A stretch of 64,000 bases of DNA from Ligustrum vulgare. Lineage: Eukaryota > Streptophyta > Magnoliopsida > Lamiales > Oleaceae. The position numbers and the translations under genes are program-made. Below are positions 13,201-23,327 of the stretch, piece after piece. Position 1 is the stretch's first letter. Every line of letters starts with the position of its first letter. The stretch covers positions 59,098,040 through 59,162,039 of the forward strand of contig OY743176.1 in NCBI GenBank assembly GCA_963555705.1, given 5' to 3'. A model generated the notes under the pieces. It saw nothing but the letters and a program-made list of their open reading frames with translations, was not told the DNA's origin and searched no databases.

Positions 13201-13985
13201 AGTCGAACATGGACTCCTAGAAAAAGCAAAAATGGTATTGAAGAATACATGATCGAAGATTATATACAACAAAACATTGACTTGAAAAATGCTAAAATAA
13301 AGGCTTTACAGTCAATACAATCCTTTCTAGAATCATTAGGTAAAAACATAAATGAGTACTACTTCGTACCATTTGATATAGTTTTGTCAAAAGAAGAAAT
13401 CTTACATAACATGATTGATGAAGAAATGAGACATACAAATATTTCTACTAATAGCTTTGATGAGAGTTCTTTGAACGTAGAACAACGCACAACTTACAAC
13501 CAAATTTTAGATCATGTATTTAATGAAAAAACAGTATGTTTTTCGTTGATAGTATGGGGGGACAGGGAAGACATATTTATATAAGTCTTTACTACAAGAC
13601 GTAAGATCAAAAATGTTAATTGCTATAGCAACAACTTCATTTGGAGTTGCCTCTTCTTTATTACCAGGAGGAAGAATTGCACACTTAAGATTTAAAATTC
13701 CAATTAAAATAAATGAGGATTTTATTAATTGTTCAATAAGTAAACAATTTGCCTTAGCATATCTGTTTAGACTTTATAAGCTTATCATATGGAATGAAGC
13801 ACCAATGGTGAATTATTGCACTGTTTAAGCATTAGATAAAATGTTGCACGATTTAAATAATGTAGATAAGCCCTTCGATGCAAAAGTAGTTTACTTGGAG
13901 ATGATTTTCGTCAAATTTTGCCTACTATTTCTAGAGGGAAAAAAGAAGAAATTAAAGCAAGCTTACTGTTGGATCGATAATGAAC
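10270..13985 (+). pseudogene. Decayed Helitron RepHel gene, N-terminal and helicase-start part
   Basis: Plant Helitrons encode a Rep (HUH nuclease)-helicase fusion. In order I read an N-terminal RRKRAPTYAS region (10300-10345); the zinc-finger-like region YCVFCKVKNFYKE and KLHTHDTSSELYDPF (10990-11105); YNNHFAFTSFGVKYDNYLCR (11155-11220); NPYCRFFRSL and LDQRVFSTPIASQIAAIWV (11410-11550); the Helitron-like N domain (SPNIFLTITCNINWPE, 12210-12260; FKARLEELKVDLFKRQIFGP, 12320-12380); then Pif1 helicase (LNVEQRTTYNQILDHVF, 13475-13525; GVASSLLPGGRIAHLRFKIP, 13635-13700; LIIWNEAPM, 13780-13810). Walker A is broken at about 13555. The usual DEAP of Walker B reads NEAP. The frame is lost repeatedly. 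The text stops at KKEEIKAS-like sequence near 13965 and resumes at 19.56 kb. Confidence 0.85.
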
Positions 13986-14880
13986 AATAACAAAAATAAT
14001 GAAAGTAAAATGCACAATAACACAAGAATATTTTCGGTCCGAAGACCCCGGTGGTTCAGTAATTCAAAGAATCACCTACTCTCCCATTGAACTATACATT
14101 AAATTGGATTTATGCTTAATTCCACTAGACACAAACAAGGTTCATAGCATTTACAATCACGACAAGAAATCGCCAAAAACAACACCTAAAACCGAGGCTA
14201 TCACACAACAGACAACAATAAGAATTTCACTAAGAAATACTCCATTCACTAATGGAATACACCTTTTTTAAACCACACTCTAATCATCAAGAAGAGCCCA
14301 AAATCACCCAAAATCAAAGCTACAATCGGTAATACAAATCAACCAAGATATCACCAAGATAAACTCTCTTTCACAAAAGATTACACCTTTTACAATCTAT
14401 CTAATCACCAAGAAAAGAATAAAGGAAGAGAGAGCGCCAATTTATCTTCACCAAGAAGAATTGCTCGAACACTGAGCCCTAAAATGTCGCTTGGTTTGAG
14501 AGAGAAAGGGAGCCGCGTTCTGTTCTGTTATGCTCGTGTTGTGCTACTAAAACCATGAGAAAGAGAGAGGAATAATTTTTTAAATCAGCAAGAGAAGTCT
14601 CGATCAAGCCCTAAGAAAATTGCCTGAAATTGAGCTGTGATCCCTATTTCTAATCTGCCTGTGTTCTCTTCTTTCTGGCCGTGTTCTGTGTTCTTGTAAA
14701 TTGAAGCTACAGGTAGTATATAAAGGTGGAAATTACAGGGAACCCTGTATTTTAATTTTGGATTTAAAAAATAAAAGGAAACTATGATTTATTCAAAATT
14801 CAGGTAATAAAGGTATTATAATATTTTATTAAACATAAAATACAACACCATACCAAACCCTAATTTTTTTTTTTCTCTCT
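13986..14880. other. Unidentified insert splitting the old Helitron helicase
   Basis: Begins abruptly after the helicase text stops. It contains an ACACAAGAATATTTTCGG and GGTGGTTCAG stretch of a kind often met in plant LTRs, and a TATATAAAG box at about 14718. No LTR partner or coding domain is visible here. It may be a solo LTR or part of one. Confidence 0.3.
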
Positions 14881-15627
14881 ATTCCTACTCACTCTCAGAA
14901 TCCCTTACGGCGCAGCTCCTTCGTTAGGCAATCTTCACCTCTGCTCCTTCATCCGTCATCTGGCCACCTCCGCCCTTTCATCCGGCCACCTCCACTCATT
15001 CTAGCAGCAACGTCCCGCTGCTTGATCCAGGCCTAGGCGCCGCTGATTTTTTGCGATTCTGTGGTGGTTTGTGGACTGCAAATGTGTGCAGTGGTGGCCG
15101 AAGTGACGGCCGTGGTGGCGTTGTGCCAGGGGAAGCGACGAGATATCGCGCGTAGATCTATGGTCGCGATGGGTGTGTATGAGTTGTGTCATCGAAAGCA
15201 GATACTTCTAACTTCTGATCGCCACTGGGCCAACTTGTGGTGGCAATGGGGGGTTTTGGGAGCGATAGGCGGGTATTGGTTGTGGGGGTTGTTGTAGTGG
15301 TTGTGTTGCCGAAGATGGTGGTGGTGGATTGAGTCTTCGTGGCAATGCAGGTGTTTTTTAGTGGTGGGTGCAGGCAGGTTGATGGCTATGGTGATAGTTG
15401 GGATGCTTCCGGGTGGTGGTGGCGGTGATGGCTGTGATGGTGGAGGAGTGGGGTTAGGGTAGGGTGGCTCATTTGTTTGTGCGATGGTTGTGGTGGTGAG
15501 TGTGGTGGTGGAAGTGGTGGTGGTGGTGAGGTTAGGTGGTGGCGGTGATTGTGGTGTGTTGATGGTGGTTGATTGAGGCTTAGGTGGCGGCGACGTTAGT
15601 GGTTGGGGTTTGAGACTTAATAAAATT
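14881..15627. other. GC-rich segment with GGTGGT runs
   Basis: Opens with AAACCCTAA plus a pyrimidine tract, then becomes sharply GC-rich and rich in GTGGTGGTGG on the plus strand. The opposite strand has a 183-residue frame (15189-15740) that is almost only Pro, Thr, Ser and His, which reflects the simple composition. It looks like a captured gene 5' end or a TE leader; I cannot name it. Confidence 0.35.
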
Positions 15628-16207
15628 TGTGACCTAATAATTTTTTTATTTTTTGGCGGCAGGGGCGATGAGGCGGTGGGTCTCGACGTTGAGATGGTGG
15701 TGGTTGTGAGCTGATGGTGGTGAGAATGTGACGTGGGCAAGTTTTCGGATATACTGTGACCTAATAATTAATAAGTGAATTGTGACTTAACAATATGATA
15801 ATTGTGACTTAAAAGATTGGTGACCTCATAATTTGATAAGTTGTGACCTAGAAATAACTAGGGATTGATTAATTTAAAACTTGTGACCTTGCAATTATTT
15901 GTGACTTAATAAAACTGTTATTGTGACCTACTATTTTGATAAATTGTGACCCTAAAATTATTTGTGACTTAAGCAATTTACATTTTGTAACCTGAATTTA
16001 TCTTGTATTGTGACCTAGAAATAACTCGGGATTGATTAATTTAAAACTTGTGACCTTGCAATTATTTATGACTTGATAAAACTGTTATTGTGACCTACTA
16101 TTTTGATAAATTGTGACCCACTATTTTGATAAATTGTGACCCTAAAATTATTTGTGACTTAAGCAATTTACATTTTGTAACCTGAATTTATCTTGTATTG
16201 TGACCTG
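15628..16207 (+). repeat. Degenerate TTGTGACYT minisatellite with a nested ~170-bp duplication
   Basis: About twenty copies of TTGTGACCTA/TTGTGACTTA occur at irregular 15-25 bp spacing. A block starting TTGTGACCTAGAAATAACT at about 15841 recurs almost unchanged from about 16010, with one internal unit (CTATTTTGATAAATTGTGAC) repeated again in the second block. There is no coding capacity. Similar clusters of short motifs occur in the subterminal regions of large DNA transposons. Confidence 0.75.
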
Positions 16208-18235
16208 AATTTATATAATTAATAAAAAAATCTAATTATTGAATTTAGTTAAATAGATACCTGATTTTTGAAATTTTTTAAATTATATCTTAAAATTGAA
16301 ATTGTGTATTCTAAACACCTTATATATGTATTTTTCCCTATATAAAGCCCAAATTTAGACAAGCCAAGTTATGGGCCAGCCAACCCCTTTTAGGCCAGAG
16401 TGAATAAAAAACGTGTGTTGAGGCTAATATGAGTTGCATTTTTTCTTCCTTGCTATGGCTTTTATTTACTAAAATCCAATCTATATAATATATAAAAGTA
16501 ACTGAGTTTTGACGGGAAAACTCAGCTTTTATTGTGTTCACACTACTACTTCCACTTAATTATATTTATGTAGAATTTTTTGTACTTATTCATATTTGGT
16601 TATTTATGATTAAACCTTTCTTTTCATAAAATTATTCTGATTTTTTAATGTTTTGAATCTTACAACTAAATATTTGTGTGTAGTCATACTAATTCAATGT
16701 AAAATTTTCAGTTCGAATTTATATCGAAATTGTATTATGTATCTAATACTAAATAAACCTTATTGTATAAATTTTTTTATAAATAATCTTATTTTTTAGT
16801 TATTTAGTACATCTAAAAATCCGGGCTCATTTGTATTGCGTTCTATTAAATTAATTAGTATTTTTATAGAAAGTTACATTTAATAACCTTCTTTTTTATA
16901 TCAGATTATTTATCAAAATAATTTTATTTACAATTATATTTAATTATTATTTAATTCTTTATTCCAGAAAGTCTCATATCACATTTTCTAACATTAACAG
17001 TTAACAAATTTATTTATATTGTTTTGAAATTATACAGTTATTAATGATTTTTTTTTTGTCCTAACTGTTAAGTCTAAATTTTAAAAAATAATTAAATATG
17101 ACATGATATTAATTGTTATATTTTAATCAATATTTATGATTCTTAAATTTTTACAATAAATAAGTAAATTGTCTCTCAATTTTCTTAACTGAAAATTGAG
17201 ATGATCAATATTATATTATAAGTTCCATAAAAAAACAATTACGTTGTATAAATATTGCTATAATACCATGAATTTGATGCATCTTTTGTCAATCTCACAA
17301 TTTCATTTTTTTTTATGATTATCGAATTATTTTCTTATACGTATTGTTTTTCATTGTCATTTGTCAAAACAGTAAATCTTATCTTTTATACGCATGATCT
17401 ATATTATTAACTTTTTCATTTATTGTTTGATTGTTCAGAGTACATAGACATTGGAGATCTTATATTTAAGTGTTTATTTTGCAAGGCAACTCTTTGGTGC
17501 GAGGAGAGAGTGGATAAGCGTTATAAAACATGTCTTAATCCGAAGTTCTCACTTTGTTGTGGGGTGAATATGGTTTGGTTCGGGTGATTTATAGTAATAT
17601 TTCAAACCAAACCATTTAAAACAGTTAGGAATTTTTCCAAACCAAACCAAACCATTTTATTTTCTAAACAAAACTAGATCAAATTATTTTTTACGGTTTG
17701 AAACCGCGGATTGCTAACGAATGAATTAGTATATTTTAAAGTGAGCTCAAAGACACATATTCGTCTAAAATTTCAAGTTGAAACTAGCTCAATAATAGTA
17801 TTAAGTTTCTAATTGAGTGTTTTATGGTGAATCAATTCATGTTGACAAACAAAATAATTATAAAGAAGCAAACTGTATTTAGCTCTTATATCAAAAATCT
17901 TATTTTAAGAAAATATCTTGGATGATGATTATGAATTGTAGGAGCAAGAATTATTTCCAAATGGTAGTGGATTTGAACAAATTAATCTTTGACTCCTTAA
18001 TTTGATTTGTTGACAATAAAAAGTGTGTTACATTTTTTTTTTAAAATTGAACGTTTGCCTTTATTTTATTTTTTTATTATTTTTTTAATTTTTAAAATTT
18101 GGCGGGTTGGCTGTTTGAAATCACGATTTTGACAATTGAAACCTAAACCAAATCGTTTAAAGTGGTTTGGAATTTTTCCAAAATAAACCAAACCAAACAA
18201 TTTGTTGCGATTTAGTTCAATCTCGCGGTTTGAAA

Positions 18236-19355
18236 GATTTGTTATATGGCAGGGACAACAGGATTAAGAATTTTGTTGAGAACATTCAGACATATAATAT
18301 AATGTTTTCGTTCACTTCTATGGGAGGAATAGATAATGGGATAAATGATGGTAGAAGACCTCACGTCTTCATATTACACGGTCACCTCCAGTCTTCATAT
18401 TACACGGTCAAAATTGCAATAAGATTGAGAGTCTGTTGACCGATGATTGTTCAGCTCTGCAGTTTGCTTGCTTTACATTGTTGACAATGTGAATGAGGTT
18501 GAAAACAGAAAAAAGTCGTGGGATATGTATTATGTATTTATTACTTTTATATTTATATTGTTTATAGATAATTTTGTTGTGATAATCTAAAATTTAATTT
18601 ATGTCTTTTAATGTCCTCCGGTAGGAGTGAATCGTGCAATTCAATGTTGCATGATTGTATAGTTTCTGATTTGAAAGATATGCTAGACAAATACAAAAAA
18701 TTATTAAGGATGTTTAGGTCAGTTTGAGAAAAGATGATTGAGGAAAACACTTCAAATGAAAGACTTATACTTATTTGTTGGTGGGTGACCGATGATAGCC
18801 AATATGATTTTCCTATTGTAGATGAAATTGCTGAATTGATTGTCAGTGGATTTTAATACACAACCTAGACACATGGATATCATTATTGCCCCATGTGGTG
18901 GACCGTTGCAACGGATAAGTGAAGGACACAAGTTCTTTCTGAAAAATATTGATCATACATAGGGATTGTGCAATGGAACAAGGTTGATAGTTGCAAAACT
19001 TGACGACCATGTTATAAAAGGTCAAATTATTTCAGGCATCATTGCATGACACAAGTTCTTTATTCTAATGATATCGTTCAGCCCTTATGATTCTAGGATA
19101 CCTATTAGATCTCAAAGAAGACAATTTCCATTAATGGTGTCCTATGCTATGACTATCAATAAGAGTCAGGGACAATCATTCTCGTATGTAAGACTTCTTC
19201 TTAAACGACTGGTGTTCATACATGGACAACTTTATGTTGCGATTTCTAGGGTGACAAATCGTTCCGGATTAAAGATGTTGATTTGTGATAAGAATAGAAG
19301 ACCAACAAAATCAACAAACAATGTTGTATACAAAGAAGTATTTCAGAATTTGTAG
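18236..19355 (+). pseudogene. Helicase fragments inside the Helitron
   Basis: Two parts of a Helitron RepHel remain. At 18265-18380 there is FVENIQTYNIMFSFTSMGG followed by INDGRRPHVFILHG, from the N-terminal Helitron region. At 19068-19355 there is the Pif1 C-terminus (RRQFPLMVSYAMTINKSQGQ, GQLYVAISRV, NNVVYKEVFQNL). The central nuclease and most of the helicase are missing, so this is a deletion derivative and not a working gene. Confidence 0.8.
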
Positions 19356-19466
19356 TCATATGAAATCAATAAATGATGATATTATCTCTTATTTGCGAAA
19401 TTTATTTATTTTATCTAACGGATTCATTTAATTTCACATTGAATTATCTTTATCTAGAAGTTTCTT

Positions 19467-19495
19467 CCCGTACATCGCACGGGTGATTCACTAGT
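19467..19495 (+). other. Helitron 3' terminus (hairpin + CTAGT)
   Basis: CCCGT (19467-19471) pairs with ACGGG (19479-19483) around a 7-nt loop. Seven bases later comes the terminal CTAGT, followed by host T. Confidence 0.85.
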
Positions 19496-19558
19496 TAGTG
19501 AAAAATATGATAGCTTAATTAGACCTTTCATTCTCTAAATTTTTTACTTTCTGTTGGA

Positions 19559-20349
19559 GGCGGTGAATAATAATAAAAATAGAAAAAAAAACATTCCTAC
19601 CAAATGATAGAATTGCCTTGTCATATGATATTACATTTTGACGATGAGATGACTGCTCTTAAAAAATTGATATCGATAGTTTTTCCCGTTGTTACTACTT
19701 GTTCTCATAAAGTAAATAATTTGATAAATGAAGTAATTTTAACTCCAAAGAACGAATGTGTTGTTCAAATCAATAGTATTTTACTACAAAACATTCCTAG
19801 TGATATAATAACGTACTACAGTTTTGATGAAATGCTTTAAAAAACTAATCAAATTATCCATGAAGATTTCTAGAACACGTTGACTCCAAATGGAATGCCT
19901 CCACATGAACTACTATTGAAGAAATATTAACCTATCTAAAGGCTTATGTAACGGTACAATATTAATTTGTCGAAAGTTTGAAAGAAATTTTAAAACTGCA
20001 AAAATTGCTGTTGGAGAATATCGTGAAAAATAAGTTTTTCCTCCTAGAATTCCATTCATACCACTTGCGAGTGATAGAACATCAATTCCCTTCAAAAGAA
20101 TACGATTTCCAATACGGTCTTATTTTGCTATGACAATAAAGAAAGCCCATGATCAAACTTTAGATTTTATTGGATAATATCTTTCGGAACGTGTGTTCTC
20201 TCACGGTCAGCTTTATGTAACTTTGTCAAGAGCTAAGACAAGCTATTCTATTAAAATTTTAGTTAAACCATTTGAAAAATATTTAACACATTTGATATTC
20301 ACGCCCAATGTTGTTTACAAAGAGATTATGTCTACTATTCGTATATAAC
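19559..20349 (+). pseudogene. C-terminal part of the older Helitron Pif1 helicase
   Basis: Continues the gene broken off near 13.97 kb: MIELPCHMILHFDDE (19604), VILTPKNECVVQINSILLQ and YYSFDEML (to 19840), then NPSKGLCNGTRLICRKF (about 19930-19980), VGEYREK, FLPRIPF, and the motif V/VI region AMTIKKAHDQTLDF and SHGQLYVTLSRAKT (20130-20240), ending VVYKEIMSTIRI-stop at 20349. The usual INKSQGQ reads IKKAHDQ, and several stops interrupt it. Order and orientation match one helicase gene opened by the insertions at 13.99-19.5 kb. Confidence 0.8.
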
Positions 20350-21338
20350 TGATTCCTTCACTAACCGATGCTTTCTTTATGTTTTTCTTTTTTCCCATTT
20401 TCATTGAGAATCTATCTATTTTTTCGTTTTATGTTTTCGGTAGAAATATGTTTGTGATGTAACTTGTTCCATTTGCATTAAATTACAGAAACCTATTCAT
20501 TTGTACATAATCATTTATCTTATTCAATTTTATTTTATTTTTCTTCCAGTTATATTTTGCATACGATCGCAGATGTGAAATTAAACCTGTTGTGGACTTA
20601 CTTTTCTTCCAATACATAAAAAAAGAGACAATAATAAAAGCTGGACTGCAAAAAATGTTAAGGTATTTGTTTCTTCACGTTATAGCCTTTTTCAAAATTA
20701 ATTATTATTATTTTTTGCCTCTTAACAATGTAAAAAACATCTATCTACATTATCATTTTCACAATTTTGAAACAAAACTATATAAGAGAATGGATGCATG
20801 TACTATTTTTAAAAACATTCATTCGATAGTGTTAGAGTGACATTTTTGAATGCCTCTTAAATCTAAAAGCATAAATTTCTACACTTCTACATTGCTCACT
20901 TTAGCTATACATATTTAGTTTTATTTAATCTTCATTGATCTCTAATGATTTTTTATTTATTTATTTTTTTACAGTTAAAAAAAAAAAAAGTGTTCACATG
21001 CTCAGAGAATGCTATCCGATCCATGAAATGTTTATTTATTTATTTATATATTTGTTTTTTGCTATTTCTAAATAATTAGGACATTTTGATTTTTCAACTT
21101 TGATATATCTTCTATCGAGAAAAAAAAAATGTTCGAAATATATCTACATTTTTTATTTCAGAAAATTATCATTTTTGTTTTTCACGATATATCTTCATAC
21201 ATGTTTGAAATTTTTTTATAGATTTTTTTTCGTTTTCCTTCAAAAAAAAAAAAAAAATTATCTTAAAATCCCATAACAAATATAGGCATAAAACCAATTT
21301 TTTTTCAGGAGCATTTGTACAACTTTTTTTTTCTAATG
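20350..21338. other. No gene recognised
   Basis: AT-rich. The reading LYFAYDRRCEIKPVVDLLFF (about 20550-20610), followed by an AAG|GTATTTG donor-like site, may be an exon relic, but the family is not recognised. Confidence 0.35.
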
Positions 21339-21343
21339 GAAAC

Positions 21344-21796
21344 TGTTGGATAAAATTCAATAATGTGGGGCCAAACATGTATAAAATAAAATGTGTGGTG
21401 CTATCTAAGGATTTAGTCAATAAAGTAATCCACTAAAGATTATTCGGAACTAATGGATATTAAGTGTCGTGAGATTAAAGTGTAGAGATGGATTCAATGT
21501 TTTAAATTGATGAGGGGCCAATTTAATAACATTGAAACACGATAGTTGCCCTACAACTATTTATACAGGTCATGGTCCCCAATTGAGTATGGTTTTTTAT
21601 AATTCTCTGCATCCCCGTCAACAGAGAAGAAACATAAGGAGAAAACCACGAATCAGTTGGAAGACCATAACCCCGTTGAATCAAACACAACAATGGATTC
21701 AGGTACGCTTCCGCTTCAGTTTGGATCTTGATAATTACAGCATGATGTTTGTGAATTTTAGATGAATATTCATCTATATCAAATTTAATTTTAACA
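21344..21796 (+). repeat. 5' LTR of Copia II
   Basis: TGTTGGATAAAATTC...TTTTAACA, 453 bp. Contains the CACAACAATGGATTCAGG region also present in the other LTR. Confidence 0.95.
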
Positions 21797-21798
21797 AG

Positions 21799-21810
21799 TG
21801 GTATCAGAGC
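21799..21810 (+). promoter_or_regulatory. Primer-binding site of Copia II
   Basis: TGGTATCAGAGC two bases after the LTR; complementary to the initiator tRNA-Met 3' end. Confidence 0.95.
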
Positions 21811-23327
21811 AAACATCGTGTTGAATTATCAGATTAATTTCGAACGCATATTCATGAAACCTTAATTTGTGCGTATGATATACGCATAAGGCTTAAAAAT
21901 TGAGAAATATGCATACATGCGAAACCAAGGCTCTGTTTTTCGAATAATTGAGAAATTGGGTTTGAAATTCACCGCCTTCTTCATATTTGTATCTGTAAAT
22001 TCAGTATTTGAGCATGGATATATGTTGATTTGTGAAAATATGGATTCTGTTTCTAGAATTTCAACCTATAAAATTTAGGTTAGCTTTTTGATGTTGAAGA
22101 TTTCGTTTTGAAATCTGTGTGAAAGTCGAATTGTGGTATGTATTGTCGTGTATGGATTCATGTGGGTTATGTGTATTGAGAATGAAGGACAGAAAGGGGT
22201 TGGCGATGGAACGCTGCGCACCGCGCGCTGCGTCACGGCGGGATGCAGCTTGCGCTGCGTGCGATGGTGCGCAGCGGCGTCGTGGGCAGTGGGTTACAGC
22301 TGTTTTCTGGGTTGCAGCGCCGGCGATGGCGCTGCAGGTGGTGGTTGTTGGCGCCGAGTTCGTGGGGCGGCGCGCGGCGGCTAGGGTTTGCAACCAAACC
22401 CTAGCTGTTGCAACTTTTGGCCCAGGGAACTCACTCGCGAATTTGAAGTGCTGAAGGGCTCCTTTGCAATTTTTGGATATTTAGTGTAAATTGCAACTTT
22501 GGTCCTCCCTCATTATTTTAAAATAAAGTTCAAACCCTAAGTTTATAAAATCTTGTAAGTTAGCCCTTCAGACTTCTAAATTTACAAAATCGGCCCCTGC
22601 AGTTAAGAAATCATTTAAGTTGGGTTTTAAAAATTCTGAATTTTACGATTCAGTCCCTATAGTTTATGATTTTAATTAATTGGCCGCTAAAGTTTGGAAA
22701 AATTACAATTTAGTCCTTCAAGTTTAAAAATATTTCATAATTGGCACATCAAGTTTAATTAAATTGCAATTTAACCATCCAACTTAATGATTACTTAATC
22801 CTAAAGTATTGAATTTCATAATTCAAATCCTAAAGCCTTAAATATATGCAAAACAATCAATTCAAGTTCAAATTTTGGTATGACGGACTCTTTTGAGAAA
22901 TATAATATTTCGAAGTGAATTAATTGAAGCAACATGTTGCCAAAGCAACCTCTCTTGTGGAAATTAATTAACTTAGAATATTAGAAGGTTTTGTGTGTGT
23001 GTTGTTCATGCGGATATTGATCGGCCCAAAGGAAGGTCAATGTTTGGCTGGAATTTCACATGCACCTGTGGTGATAAACACGTGACGATTATTTGGTTTA
23101 ACGCGTGATCAATAAATCGGTCCAAAGAAAGGTTTATTGGTTGACATGTCTTATTGTCAGTGTTTGATTACTACATCGAGAGTACCACTTACAAGTTAAT
23201 ATTTCTGTCCAAAGACTAAATATTGATGTTGTGCTGGGTATCTTATGATGGGCCTTACCATTATTTGAAATTATTATTTGCATAATAAAGTACTAATGTA
23301 AGCTATTTCCATCTTCTTATCTATACA
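21811..23327 (+). other. Long untranslated leader of Copia II with GC-rich island
   Basis: About 1.5 kb separates the primer site from gag. Positions 22195-22385 are strongly GC- and CpG-rich, unlike anything within several kb. At 22381-22404 lies a perfect inverted repeat of the telo-box: CTAGGGTTTG-CAAC-CAAACCCTAG. The remainder (22490-22860) is a run of loosely repeated phrases ending in TTTAGTCCTTCAAGTTT-like text. Reading frames here look accidental. Confidence 0.7.

Larger units (their letters stand above)
16480..19495 (+). mobile_element. Helitron with clean ends (non-autonomous)
   Basis: The 5' end is TCTATATAATATATAAAAG preceded by A (16479). The 3' end is a hairpin followed by CTAGT and then T (19496). 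Insertion between A and T with TC...CTRRT ends and a subterminal hairpin is diagnostic of Helitrons. The interior holds only broken pieces of a Helitron helicase plus AT-rich filler, including AAACCAAACC-rich stretches at 17560-17700 and 18130-18230, so the copy must have moved with proteins made elsewhere. It interrupts the older Helitron region. Confidence 0.85.

Noticed and set aside
15189..15740. 183-residue minus-strand frame rich in Pro, Thr, Ser and His
   Set aside because: Pure consequence of GGTGGT simple sequence on the other strand; no domain, no splice context.
22061..22454. Overlapping Ala/Arg/Cys-rich frames on both strands
   Set aside because: Caused by the GC-rich island in the Copia II leader; no family features.
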